A stretch of 64,000 nt of DNA. Origin: Moringa oleifera (Eukaryota; Streptophyta; Magnoliopsida; Brassicales; Moringaceae). The position numbers and the translations under genes are program-made. The stretch spans positions 8,490,001 to 8,554,000 of the forward strand of contig JAJFZO010000566.1 of NCBI GenBank assembly GCA_021397835.1, written 5' to 3'. The notes beneath the pieces were generated by a model, which saw nothing but the letters and a program-made list of their open reading frames with translations, did no database searches and was not told where the DNA came from. Of this stretch, positions 37,254-50,235 are shown piece by piece (position 1 is the first letter of the stretch; each line of letters opens with the position of its first letter).

Positions 37254-37838
37254 CTAGTGAACAGAAGCGTTAATCATAAAAAGAGCTTGTTAGTTAAACT
37301 TTTTGATGATGATACCCTCTCACCTATGGTTGCCACCGTTTTACCATGGTTGGCTGACTTCAACATTCCAGTCTACTCTTCCGCCTTTACTTGATGTGAT
37401 GGTTTAGTTTCCTCTAAAGAAATAAGGTTAGGCAAATTAACCGTTAAAAAGCCATTAGTCAATCGAGTAGTTCAAGCAGTATCTGAGAAGAAGAACAGGT
37501 CATCATTATTTCTTGGCATCCATATGGAATGGAATCAGATTAAAGAGGCTATTACTGGTTATAGTGATGGAGCCAATAAAGTTAAGATTGAATTTCTCAC
37601 AAGGTAGTCGGGTTTTTACCATCTTTCAACTCATTTACCATCCTTTCCATTTCATATCTTTCCATCCATTAAAGAACAGGAAGAGATCTTTCTTAGGCCT
37701 ACCCATTTTTGTTGTCGTTTAGACACCAAAAAAATAATTAGAAAAAATAGTAAAAAAGGCAAGTCTGAACCTATCAAGCTCAATCAAATTCAATTGACTG
37801 AGACTGGTCATAGAGGACTTCTTACTCCTAAAAACTGA
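37254..37838 (+). other. Unassigned long open stretch with two internal stops
   Basis: One frame stays readable for 194 codons apart from a TGA and a TAG, in a region where other frames close often. Readable pieces include FDDDTLSPMVATVLPWLAD, KKNRSSLFLGIHMEWNQIKE and a basic C-terminal part. Both stops could come from single transitions (CGA or TGG to TGA; CAG or TGG to TAG). I do not recognise the family. It could be the remnant of a mitochondrial ORF, or chance. Confidence 0.35.
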
Positions 37839-40800
37839 AGAATTCTCAAGTTTCAATGAGTAATGGGTCGGGCTTACCATGTTTAATAGGAGACCAGTCT
37901 AGCTAAGCTAATAGTTAAAGCTCACCACAAGAGAACCAACCTCACTAAGAAATACCTAGGGTGGGCTCATTGAAGAAACTCGATGGTCGCATTCTTCTCC
38001 TTCCATATCATATGGGTTGCAGGCTCGTCTTATAGAAATTATATCCCAACGTGATAGGTTACTTTTACTAATACACTAATGGCTTCTTGGTCAAGTCAGC
38101 CTTCTTTAGTTTGTCTTACGAACGAAGTGGGCTTTTCCCCAATGAGGTCTAGTTTAATGGCAAGTAAGCAATTAAGACACACATAACCCCCTTTTTCAGC
38201 ATACATGGAATGGTTATGGTTCTGAACTGTCTTTTTCTCAAATAAGGTAAAGGCATAGCCCGCGTTAACATACAAAACTGGTCATAGAAAGGAAAAAAAA
38301 GACAGAGGCTAAAGCATTGATTGAAGTGGGGGGGTAAACATATATTCGCCTTCGACTCCTTTTTTGTCTACTGACTACTACTTGGCTAAATGCTTCCTAC
38401 ATCATTTAAAAGAGGGATCCAAGTCATCAATGTACTTTTGAAGAAGCTTGGGATCAAGCTAAGATGGAATGGATTTTTTGTTCCTTTCCTATTACTCAGC
38501 GCTTCTCCTGTGAATCTTCTCACCCCCTCGGAAGCCTAGCTACTTTTTTATAACTACCATAGCCGCAATGGACAAGATGGGAATGGGTTGGAAAGAAGGA
38601 AAAAGCACAATCTCCATTCACTAACTTTAGGGCAGTAGCTTTGTAACTTACTTTGACTTAAAAGCACATTGGGTCACTTTTAGCTTTCGATCACAGAGTC
38701 GAAGCTGACTGGCGACTATTGGGAATGCTCGTACTAGCAAAATCAGACGCATAATCCATTTTTCAAATAAAGAGTTCTAACTTTGTTCTTATGGCTTTGA
38801 AAGATGCATCAAAGACCCCTTCAACATTACCCATCATGGGGGATGAAAAAGTAAGAAATAGCGAAGTAGGATAATTGGCACATGCTGGTGAATCTAGTAT
38901 CTAGGTAACTTTCATTCCTACCAGACCGGCATGGAAAGGCTGTTTAAGTGATAGTTTACATGCTTAAGTCATTAGGAGAAGAAGTATGGATCACACTCCC
39001 TACTAGACTTATCTAAAAGATGAAAAGATGGATTAGCCACTCTCTCCATCCTACTAAGCTGGGCCTTTACGTGGGCACCTTGTCTGTTGTGCCCTTTGCT
39101 TTGGTGCCAACGTATACAAAGTAGTAGACTTTGACTCCTTTTTAGCTTTCTGTGGTGTGGCTTTTATATCTTAGTAGCTGTTATCTCCTTCTCTTTCCTT
39201 CCTCCTTATTCTTAGGGAATTGGATATATAACCATTAGGAGTAAGAGCATTCTTTAACAAAGATGGATTGGCTTTGGTTGACCTTCTTACTATAGGAATT
39301 CTAATTCCAATAAGCTTGTGATCATTCTCAGAGGTAGCTGGGAACAAAAAGAACAAGTGCTCAAAGCTAAGATTAGCTATTAGACTTCTTTCCTTGGCAA
39401 AAAAGGGTTAGCAAGGATAGCAACCTTGTTGATTAAAGTAAAGGACCAGGATATAGCGCTTTTATTTTGTTTTATGGGTATACCCACTTTTCAATATGGA
39501 TATCAATGACTAAAGTCTCTTCCCATAGTCTAGGCTAAGCCTGAAAGAAAAAAGGGAGTGTTAGATCCACGAGTGAAGAGATATTATCTCACGGATGAAA
39601 GAAAAGAGGTCACTTGTTTAAGTTAAGCAATCGTAGAAACAGAGAAGAGTTTATAGTGAAAATTCTCCCTCTATAGGCCTCTTATAGGCAGAGCCAAAGA
39701 GAGTAATGAGAGGAGAGGAGTTCAAACCTGTCTCAAGGCCTAGTAGGTCTTTTCCTACTACCTTACTTACTTCCTTGGGGGAGGTTAAGTTGAAGAAGCT
39801 GTAACAAAATAAGCTCTTATAGAATTGGTAGCTATTGGACCCCCATTTGTTGAAAGAAGGACTACTAGTAGTGGTTCATCTTATCTTATTAGTAGTGGTC
39901 AGTGGGAAGAAGACTAGCTCTGGCCTTCAAGAGTGAACCAGGTCTTAGATTCAGCATTGGTTGGGCATGGCATTAGATTAGGACGGCGCCTAAGCTAAGC
40001 CCTAAAATTTCCATGCTTTACTCTTACTATTTGGGTTTAGGAAGAGAAAAGCATTGTTTAGCTTATGTTAGCTTAGATTTTCTTTGAGATGAAAAGTAAA
40101 AAAGTCCATATCAAAGGTGAAAGCCTCCATCAAAGCAAAGTGGGAATACCCAGGAAGATTCGATTAATAATTGAGTCCATACCTGGCTCTAGGCTTTCAA
40201 GAAAAAAGCCTAGGCTCAAGGGCCCATCTCTGTCACCTCATCAACTGAAGAAGAGAGAAAGCCCAGCCCTTAAAGAAAGGCTGCTTCACCTTTACTTCTT
40301 TCTATACTTGATTCTTAATCTGCTCTAAAGTCAGCTAGTGACTCAAGCTCTTCTGCAGTGAAATCACTCCCAGGTAATTCAATGGTTCAACTTAGGTTTA
40401 AATGGTATATGAAGTATATTTCTTATCTGTTATTTATGAATCCATTTTAGGTTTTCAAGGATACTCGATCTTTTCTCTTTCAATTGCTGTTCCGAGGAAA
40501 GAAGTTTCATTGGGAAAGATGGTATCTTCTAGTTGATTGCTTAAGCTTTTAGTTTGAAGGATTGATCTTTGCTTGAACTTAGCCCGAGCAAGGCCAATTT
40601 AAATAAAGATAACTGGGGTTGAAGCCTTTGTATGAAACCATTTCTTTGTCCCTGGGAAACATATCTTACTTTTATACTAAAGGTTTAAGACTTTCCTTCT
40701 GATCCTAGTTCTTGGTACTAGGAAGAGTCTCTATAACTTATAAGGTAAAGAGTAATAGAGGCAAATCACCTTAGAACTATTAGGCTCATTAAACATAGAT

Positions 40801-43800
40801 AGAATTAGTCTATTGTGGCCGAAGAATGATTTTTGAAAATTGCTAGATGTAAAAATTATCCCAGGGATTCAATGGGCTTTTTCTTAATATACTAAAACTC
40901 ATCTTGCACAACGAAGTAGAAAAGCAACGAAGCAGAATTTCTGGTATGGTATATAAAGAGAAATTTGACTTCTTCGAAGAGGGGTTCAACTCCCATAACC
41001 TCGATGTGGAGAAGCGAAGTGCCTTAGGGCAAAAGAGATAAAGAAAGGATAATAAGGATGCTATGTATGGTGAAGAGCCTTTCCCTTTTTAAGCGAGCGT
41101 GGAAGGCACCTATCCTCCTTTCTAACTAAGAAATACACAAAGTTGAGGACCAGAAAAAGATAATTGTATATCATGCCTTGTCTGGAGGCGAGACATGAGC
41201 TCTGAAGAAAATCTATTGGAAGGCATAGAGAGAAAGTAGGAAAGTAAAGAAATGGACATGACTGAAAACAGCACGGACCAAACTCTAATGATAAGGAGTG
41301 AAAAACAAGAAATGGATCTACTAGAAGAATAGATGATGGAAGCTACCCATAAAGATAAAGTGGTAGGGAGCTCCTCAAAGAAGCAAGAGTTTTACCAAAA
41401 AAACAAAATAGATTTTGTCTACTTTGTTCCCTTGAGACATTTACTCAATGAAGAAGCCCATTCGATAGGTAAAGCCGATATAAAAACAGATGCTGCTAGC
41501 CCAATTTTAAAGAATGGATTCACTAATCCTCCATCGAGTTCTGACTTACCGAAAGGAGGGTAAGAGTCATAGGATGTGTAGTAGTAGCATGAGAAAGCAT
41601 GCCTAATCCAAGCACTTCCTGTGCCTCATGGAAGAAGGGAAAACAATCGGGTAAATAGTGGTCTTTCCCTAGATAGGAATAGGTTAAATCTTTTGGTGGT
41701 CATATTCTCTATGAGAAAGTTTCCTAGCTAGTTAGACAATCATCCTTAAGGGGCAAGTGTTTCCTTCTTTTAAGTTGGTTCTTTCCATAGAACAAAGTCA
41801 TGCTAGTAATTGCATCCTTGCTGACTCGTTGTAAGAGTTACTAGCCAACGTACTATACTCGCCTCCGCATAAAGAGATTAAACAGCCTATTTTATTTTCA
41901 CATGCCTTAAGAGTCTGGCTAATAAGTTAATAGATCTAAGAGATGCCTCTTAAAGAACCGAAGGGCCTGGTAAGAATATTCTATTTTCACTCTTGACCCT
42001 AACATATAATAAGCATAAAGAAATTAATTTAGTTTGTTCGCAGGTAAATCTTTACTAGTTTTTTTTTTTCTCTTTGAACTCTTAAATGAATTAATGAAAT
42101 TAATAAGACTATGACTGAAAGCTACTCTTTATGAACTTCTTTTCACTCTTAACCCTAACACCAATACTTTAATATCACAAAGAAAACCCTTAAGTTTCTC
42201 CGTAGGTCAAGATTAAACTATTTCTTTTACATTTACCCCTCCTTGGCCTAGTAATAAAGGTAATAAGACCAAGCTTGTAGGTTTTCTTTGCCTGACCTGT
42301 AAGTTGCACATTTTAATCCTATCCGTAGGTTTAAATCCACATCGAAGAAAGAGAATGCCATTTATGGAGGAACAAATTTGACAGTCATGTATTCCGAAAT
42401 TTAGGTAAAGTTAGTCGCTATAATCAATTTGTTCGGCTGGCAATAAGAAGACCTAAACTTTGCTGGCATAAAAGCAAAATGAGAATGATTTGTTCTCTAG
42501 TACCAATGTACAATAGAGAAGAAAAGGCATGCCTTATTTCAATATAGGAAAACCTTCTTTCATAACCAATTGATTGGGTCCCTAAGACATAGATAAGTGT
42601 TCGGGATTTCATTGACTTCGTCTGACAGCATGACGAACGAGTCAATCAGTGGAATTTAAGCACTGTTTTAATAGATTTGCCTTGATCAACCTTAAGATAA
42701 AAACAAAGAAAAACAACTAGTTAATGTCTATCAACAAGACAATGAGTCAAATTTGCATTTCTAAATAATTCAATTATTGGAATGGAAAAGATTCCACGAA
42801 GCTCAACTTTAACTGAAAAGGGTTCGAAACTGGTTACTCAAATCTGAAACTCCTAGGTCATGACAAAAAGTGAAATGTTGATTGAATAAAAGCTTCTTCC
42901 TCTAAACATAAAGGTAAAATCCAAGTAGGTCGCCTAAAAGAAAATTGCAGTTAGTTACTATTTTCTTGCCTTTAAGTTGCCCAAAAATTTTAGAGTTAAT
43001 CCAATATAAAAAGGAAAGAAGCACTATTGAACTGAGTTATCTACCCAAACTAATTTATGTGTTTTGCCCTTGCAAAATCCCCCAGCATCATGCCCACAAG
43101 AATAATAGCTACTGTCATGATATATGGATCAACCTTGCTTTTTTCGTCAATAACCTATCCCACTAAGCTAACCACAAAAAAATTAAAACCTCTTAAGAAG
43201 TGAAAAACTCCTTTATTTCATTATAGATTACAGTGATTATCATCACCTACCTCCTTCTTTGTCATAACGTAACTCTTATTTATCAAGTATGGGATCGATT
43301 TCAACTCCGAAATTGCCTAGTCTTTCTCGCCTTTCTCTACTATGCCTTACATCGTAAACTACTAAATCGATTCCTCTTGTTGGCAAAGATAAATCTAGCA
43401 TTTTGGCTTTCTCGAGTCCCTAGCAACTTCTGTTTCAAGCAAGAATTCTTCCTTTAGTTGATCAATTCCTTTAAAGAATTTACAATGAAAAGCATTTGAA
43501 CAAAACTGATACCAACTAAGCATGTTTGACTGTCATCAAGCATACCACTTTACCTGAAAGCATTCTCTCTATTCAAAAGCTTACCATCGATAATAACTAA
43601 TGCAAGAAAAGGAAAGTCATTATTCAAGCCATGCTACCATTCATTCCCAGTCGACAAGAGATAAGACAAAGTCTATCTTTTCCTTAATTCCCTTCTACCC
43701 TCTGCGAAGTTTACGTTGCCTTTTCTTCTTTTTTTCCCACAGTTAAGTAAGAGAAAAGCTATTCTTCTTAATAGTTTTTTAAGTGAATGGAATGATTCTT

Positions 43801-44418
43801 CCCCTGAGGGTGACATCATTACCTAGATCCTCATCTCTTGAACATGTTCTGGGAGCTAATTTCATGGCATTGACATCTCATCTAGTTTAGATTGATTCCT
43901 TGAGAGCTTCTTCTCTAGCAGATGATTTGGCCCACTTTATCTTTTCTTATTCTCCTTCCTAGTGATAAGGTAAGGCCTTTCCCTATTACGACCACTTTCT
44001 TTTATTCAAAATGAATTCATCACAAAAGAAAGAGCTAGTGAATCCAACCAGTTCCATTCCCATTCTCTCAAACAAAGCAAGATAGCTGCCATTAAGCTGC
44101 CCTTTTAGAGCTAGGCGAGACCAATGCTATTAAGAAAAAGGAATAATAGCCTTTATGCCTTGAGCCTTGAGCCTTGAGCTAAATCATTGACCTTGTGCCT
44201 GGTTTAATTAGGAAATTGCCGCATTTCATCTCAAAAAGGATCTAACTCTTTCTTTCTAGCTTAGCCAAACTACTTGGCTTAGGTCAATTCACTCTTTCTA
44301 TATCAGAAGCACATAGCCAAAAGAGTTGATGAAATAGCACCTTCTTCTTCTTTTGTTCCTAAAAACATTTGCAGAGCAGTTATTATAAAAAGACTAACAT
44401 CTCTAACACGAAAAGCAA
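37839..44418. other. Unassigned spacer up to copy B
   Basis: No recognised gene. It is rich in short Lys/Arg/Ser-type open frames (40089-40328, 41333-41563 plus) of the kind produced by purine-rich mitochondrial spacer. Its right edge is where similarity to the start of the window begins. Whether homology really starts there, or continues to sequence upstream of the window, cannot be seen. Confidence 0.45.
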
Positions 44419-46140
44419 GCAAAGACCTCCGTTTTGGTTTGATGGCCTCTTTCCTCCAGAAAATTGAAAGTAGAATCAGAATCTAACTCTCGGACGTGGG
44501 ATCTTGCTTAAAGAAATTTCCATTAAGCTGAGTAAGTCTCAAAAAGCATTCCACTAGCACTTATCCCTTATTTAATCGGCACTCAGCCCTTCTCCTTTTA
44601 ATCCAAGAGCTAAAATATCATTTATTCCTTTAATAACAATTAGGCCTTTTTCTAATCGTACTCCTCTTTTCCCAAGAGATGAAGAAAAAGTTACCGACTT
44701 GGTCTACTTTGACTATGCTATTCTTCCCATTTTGAAAGAAGAAGTAGCCCAATTGATGACAATAGATTCAATAGCTAGGGATCTTACTAACAATGAAACC
44801 CTTAACCTTAAATCATATAACCAGGGATGAGCTCCTCCCCTTCCTTCTGGTCATTGAAAGCATGAAATTTGTAGCTTCTTTTTTGGATCTGTTAAAAAAA
44901 GCATTTCCCTAATCTAATGCCATGCCTTAAGTCTTAATCTCCTAATGCCCATACTCCAATAGCTAAATCAATGGTATCATTTTTTTCCCCCCTCAAGCCT
45001 TCTATATTAGATTCTTCTTTTCGAGTTCCTTCACTTAGAGTAGTGAACCTAGTGAAAGCCGAAGACTAAGAAGAAGGTATGGAAGCTAGGCCAATACCCA
45101 GTTGGATAAAGCTAGCTACCTCGCTTAGAGTGCCTTCCCTAAATCAGTCTTTCTTGCCTTCCCTTTTTATTGTAAGGCTTTCTTTCTTAGATATGGTTGA
45201 ATTCTTATTCTAAGGTCTCATTCTTTAAGTATTCACTAAGCCACCTAAAACTCACAACTACACCGATCGAAGTGGCTTGCTCTAGTAAGGTTTATTTCAT
45301 GATACGTAGAGGACTTAACAACTACTGCATGATCATATCAAGATGGGAACCTAGTCGTGATCTTTGTCCAAGTATGAAAGCAATGGGTCCATGTGTAAAA
45401 TGTGTTCCCCTTAATACACCTTTGATATTGCTCCCTGTGGGAATGATTTCACCAACTGATCATGCTAATGTCTTTCTTTATCAAACTCATCTATGACTCT
45501 GACATTTGACTCATCATGCACCAAAGGTTTACCCTTGGCCATCTTACTTTCATTGTCCAGTCCAAACTTAAAGCATCTGTTGCCCCGTAATTCACTAGTA
45601 GCAGAAATTGAAAGACAGAATCAATCTACATATTCTTGAAAGTATTTTTTTACTCAAATGAAGATCAAAGGCTTAGCTGGCTTGGGTTGCTGTCTCAACA
45701 CATGTCAACCCTTATGTCCCCAAAGAGTAGTTAAGGCACTTTATGTTGCTACTTGCCTTTATCTTCTAGTTTGCCAATCAAACTTGTTTACTCTATATTA
45801 TTGATAAATCGATATTTTCCCCAAACCGCTTGCTTTCTTACGCCTCAAAACTTTTAACATTGTTCTGTCTCTAAACAAAGACCTCGTAGGCTTGATTCTA
45901 AAGATAAAAGTAGCAATAAGCCAACTACTACAACTACATGCGCATCTATTACAATGCCTTGGAAGCAAGCTACCTTAACCATCTTTTGAAGTTCTAAATA
46001 ATTTACTGATCAAAGGCTGTAGGGGTGGATTGCTTTATGTTTAGCCATACCATAGTAACCCTCAAATCAATCTTCTTTTACTTATGGGACAAAATCTAGC
46101 AGCTGATTGCTAACCTTGAATAACCAGCCCAACAATAAGT
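44419..46140. other. Decayed mitochondrial-type spacer (copy B)
   Basis: Matches 1-1710. The frame 45197-45496 (+) includes the 74 codons that are also open at 839-1063 in copy A and ends at the same stop. No family recognised. Confidence 0.55.
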
Positions 46141-47841
46141 TTAATTTTTTCATAAGCTAATGAGGTAGGGTTTTGTGTGAGCTGAGTGACATAGGCGTAC
46201 AAGAGTACTTCGTGTCATAACCATCACCTTTTTGTAGGTTCTATAGACCAATGCTTACTACTTCATCTGGGGGAAAAGAATCATAGATATGCTGGTCATT
46301 AGAAGGAAGAACTGCCATAAAAAGATTCCTTATGTATTGTCTACTGCAAAACTTTTGAATGGGAGCTGGTAATATGAACCATATCGAAAAGGTTCCTAAG
46401 ACACACCATGGAAAAGTCAAAACATTAAGGAACTGAAGTCCAAGAATGAAGAGGGGATAGAATTACTGAATAAATACCAGCTGTGGCTACTATCCAAGGC
46501 ATAAAAGAAGCATTATTTTACGGGATCGAGAAACCACTAACCACCTCGACCTAATTCATGATGAGCCCACCAAATTCCTCACAAGATGCCTATGGTTAAA
46601 AGCCACCAACATGTCAAGATCAAAATTCGAATTGGTTCTCGGTCCTGGTCGAAGACCACTCCATTCGCGCTCGTCGTCCAACAAAGAGGCAAAGTAGTAG
46701 TGTTTTTCTTTCCATTACAAATGACGCACTTCGCCTACTCCCTCCATTTGTCCACTAGCACTCTTGTCCAAAGTGAAAAGAAGGCAAAAAAGCAACATTG
46801 AAGTAGTATAAGCGGGCTTTTATTGTTACATAACGATAGAGTAAGGTAAGGGTTAAAAACTCATTTGTTATATAGAATCCGAGTATCCAGCATAGTGGAA
46901 TAGTGTTCCTTGCTTTTTGACAGCATCCTTCCATAATGGCGACGAGTGTCATAATCCTATTCATCATTTTTGATTTATATAAGCCAAACCCATACCAGCG
47001 GTGACATCCCCGGCATAAATGTAATGAGGATGTATGGTTAATATAGGATCCTGTGAAACAGGATTTGATCCTACAACTAGTTCGATACAAGCGAAGAAAT
47101 TTAGAACAAAAAGATCAAAACTCACCGATAGGAAAGGAGAGAAAAATAAAGCAATGCCAAGAGCTTCATCAATTCGCTGTTCATCGATAGACAAAGCTCT
47201 CTCTTTATCATCTCATGGTAGATGCAACAATGGATAAGTCTTTTTTCCTTTTCATGAACCACGAGAGCATTTAGTGTCCAGAGGAACAAAGCTCATTTTC
47301 CTTTTAAGGTAAAGCGACACACAATAAAAGGTTGGTCCATCAAAAGTTTGGTTCCTTCACGAACAAAGTTCAAAATCAACAATAGTTTGTAGAACGAAGG
47401 GAGTGTACAACTGGGGTGCAACCCCACTTTTTTACTCACAACGAATGAGAGCGAGAGAACGAAATTCTTCATAAAGTTTGAGAAAAAAGAAAAAAAAAAG
47501 TTTTTCTATGGCCTCCTTATTTTAAAACATTGTACTTTTAGGGTTGACCCCGATAACAAAGAAAAAATTCATAAAAATTTAGGATCTAACACCACAATAA
47601 AATACTACCCTCATTATTGGACCATGTCCTTGAGATTTAATAAAAGAAAGGTGCATTAGCGATTAATACATTGTAATTGGATAAGTTATTAGGAATATGA
47701 CAAAACAGAAGACCAAGGAAAAAAAAAGAATGCACTAAAATATAGGTGCTACACCAACACTGGTGGTTCTTTCTTATTACAAGTGAATGCAACAAAAAGA
47801 CCCAAAAATAATGAGTAATAAGATAATTCATATATTGACAT
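46141..47841 (-). pseudogene. ccmFn: ccmFn pseudogene, full length (copy B)
   Basis: This copy keeps both ends. The start codon at 47841 gives MSIYELSYYSLFLGLFVAF and TCNKKEPP. Then come [45 protein letters not shown], an NPVSQDPILTIHPHYIYAGD stretch near 47030 and the AGMGLAYINQK segment. The C-terminal half is more decayed. The terminal stop is at 46141-46143. The span of 1701 bp is near the normal gene length, in a single uninterrupted gene order. Stops occur at former Gln, Trp and Arg codons (after APFFY, after LLWC, before KYNVLK, before GGHRK), consistent with C-to-T changes. A ~47-bp stretch near 46610-46660, missing from copy A, keeps the region before the WWAYHE-type haem-handling segment. 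Not functional. Confidence 0.96.
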
Positions 47842-48687
47842 TTCGTGCTCATTTCTAAAATTTTCCTTCGTTATTCCTATCATCAGATAATGACAAGATG
47901 ATCCATAAGAAAGGCAGCAAGATTTAAACCTATTACTGGCGCGACCCTGACCTATTGTGTTGGTTGGCTGACTTAGCACCCCGCATCGCCATTGTACTTG
48001 AAAGAGATATGCTGCACTACCTAACATGTAACCTTGTGACCCTTACCCCTCTTCTAGTTATGCCATTATCAATCGTGGCCTCGAGCTAGTCACCCCTCAT
48101 CCAATAAGAATGATTATCCTTATGATTAAAGAAAGACCAGCTTACTTACTTTTCAAGTGCTAGTTTCACGATCTTGACCAGCAACTTGTTAAGAGTTGGG
48201 GCATCCAAGCTTGCCCAAGATATGAAAAGGGCTTTGAGGTAGAGCATTTTTTGGGGGAGATATAGTTTCCAGTTTGGATTTTTTAGATTAAATAGGACTA
48301 GTTAAGTGATAAAGGTGGTGAAATCTAACCTTTGCATCGATGTTTGGCAAGATGGCTTGCTTGAGTGTCAAAACCAAGTGGTGGTTCTTTCTTTTTCCTT
48401 AGCTTATCAAATCAACGTATGCTTATTCTCCTTTGATGACTCCCAATAGAGAAAGCCTAAATTTGTCGATGAGGATTGGAAGAAAGTTGGGGATAGACAT
48501 AGATCTTTTTGCCTATCCGAAGTGTTAAAAATAAAGTAGTGGTTTTTTATTTTTTTTATTTCCCTATCACTAAAAGCAATCTTCACCAGCATAAGGATCT
48601 TCTCATAGTGACCTTCAGTACGATAGAACTCGACAATGAGTTCGCGAAGGCTTCGAGTAATACGAGAAGGGCTAATCACCATACTGC
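47842..48687. other. 5' flank of ccmFn and spacer (copy B)
   Basis: 47842-48019 is upstream mitochondrial flank retained only here; in copy A it was removed together with the ccmFn start. 48020-48687 matches 3259-3926. No gene recognised. Confidence 0.55.
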
Positions 48688-48699
48688 TACTACTACAAA

Positions 48700-49030
48700 T
48701 AAGAGATTTAATGACAATTAAAAAGGACTTTAATGATAATAAAGAAGAGAGAGTTTTAATTATCGACATTTCTTGAAAACTATCATTAAAACTCCCTTTT
48801 AATGCCCCTTTTTAATGGCAATTCTTTTAAAACTGGCGTTAAATGAGGAGTCTTTAAGGACTATTTTAAGGGAACTATCATTAAAAAGGGAAGGCCTTTA
48901 ATGATAATTCTTTTAAAACTGCCATTAAAGACCTTCATTTTGACGATAGTTTTAAAAAAAACTGTCATTAAAAGGGGAGGATTTTAATGATAATTCTAAT
49001 AGAATTGTCATTAAAAGATAGTACCTTTAA
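48700..49030 (+). repeat. Palindromic subterminal array of the CACTA remnant
   Basis: About a dozen copies of TTTAATGACAAT-like motifs alternate with their complements (ATTGTCATTAAA, ACTGCCATTAAAG), often spaced to form hairpins such as TTTAATGATAATTC paired with the following ACTGCCATTAAAG. This is the classic subterminal pattern bound by CACTA transposases. It agrees with the terminus at 48688. Confidence 0.85.
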
Positions 49031-49439
49031 TATTAGTTTCCAATGAACAGTCCAGTAAAAGAATTTTTTAAATAATTTTGATATATAAAAAATTTTTACA
49101 TACAAATTATCCAAAACCTGCATATATAAAATTCTTCATCCCTTCCACATTAACCACATATCTTTATCTTGTATACGTTAACACAATTCAATACTAACAC
49201 TTCAATGAAACAACTTTTTCTTTCAATACTCTTCAATACCATTCTCACTCAAAGCATCATTACTTTTTTCATGTGTGAAAATACTTCAACATAATCCAAT
49301 CTAAAAAGTAATAAAAAATGAAGAAAAAAAACTTGATGTTATAACTGAACTCCCTATGTACAACACATATTATCATACACAATCCTAAAAATTCAACAAT
49401 GTAAATTCAATAATGTTCATGTCTACAAAAATCTTTAAG

Positions 49440-50235
49440 GTTCAATTTTTTAATATGGCACTCCAAAGAAACTGTTCAACCTCCTTTCTAACTTCATCAG
49501 TATCTGATTGAGTATAAGTATCTATATTCACTAAGTACATTTATATAAAAAAATAGTTAGTCCACTTAAAACTCCTAGTAAGCACATCAATTACCAATGT
49601 AATTACATAAGAAAATGCTTAAAAACTTACTATTTTCGCATATGGGATATTTTTGTCACGTTTTTCAATGATGTCCCCTTAAAAATTTGATAACATAATA
49701 TTCACACTTAATATTTGAAGGTTAATGTGGGCACTACATTAAAAATTTTTAATTATTATATAAAATAAATAAACTAACATCATATATTGATTTAAATATA
49801 TATAACTTAGCAGAAATACTCATAGGAATGCACTTATCACTTGATTCATTGATGACTTGGCACAATTTAAAAGAATTGTCAATATAAAATAATCAATAAT
49901 CTTAAGAGTAAAAAATAATACATACTAATATAAATTGAAATATTTCACTTAAGTGGACATAAGTTGATCTACTTCTTGACGAGAACCATGGTTCAAAGGA
50001 TCAAAAATATTGTACATAAAAGAACGAGGCTCGACAACCATCAACATCCAGTGATGCCTACATTATTAAAAACAAATGTAAAAAACATTGTGAACAAATT
50101 AAACTATTAATAATTTTAAATAGTATTAAGACTTACCTCATGTTATCTAAAAATATCACTATTCCTTTGTTACATAGATCTATCATTCTATTGGCAAAAT
50201 GATAGACTTGGATGTTTGTACTTATAGACATCCTA
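49440..50235 (-). pseudogene. Ulp1-like (C48) cysteine protease relic, transposon-borne
   Basis: Ulp1/SENP-type proteases cleave SUMO; plant CACTA and MULE elements often carry related domains of unknown role. Read on the minus strand, an exon ending ANRMIDLCNKGIVIFLDNM is followed by a donor ATGAG/GTAAGT at 50137/50136. A 79-bp intron ends TGTAG/GC at 50058/50057. Splicing gives an in-frame continuation HHWMLMVVEPRSFMYNIFDP, then LNHGSRQEVDQLM. The HW...DP spacing matches the catalytic His and Asp region of C48 peptidases. A later piece, DTYTQSDTDEVRKEVEQFL (near 49500), resembles the C-terminal tail of such transposon proteins. The catalytic Cys region is not clearly preserved and stops lie between the pieces. 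Not functional. Confidence 0.78.

Noticed and set aside
40960..41010. Possible tRNA T arm (GAGGGGTTCAACTCCCAT)
   Set aside because: No matching anticodon arm, D arm or acceptor stem within the right distance upstream on the plus strand.
43233..43457. Hydrophobic 74-codon open frame, possibly a membrane subunit
   Set aside because: No match to any plant mitochondrial membrane protein I know, and hydrophobic frames are expected by chance in T-rich sequence.
47900..48010. Possible second tRNA upstream of ccmFn (GGTTTAAATCTTGCTGCC on the minus strand)
   Set aside because: Only a T-arm-like string; no clover-leaf could be drawn around it.
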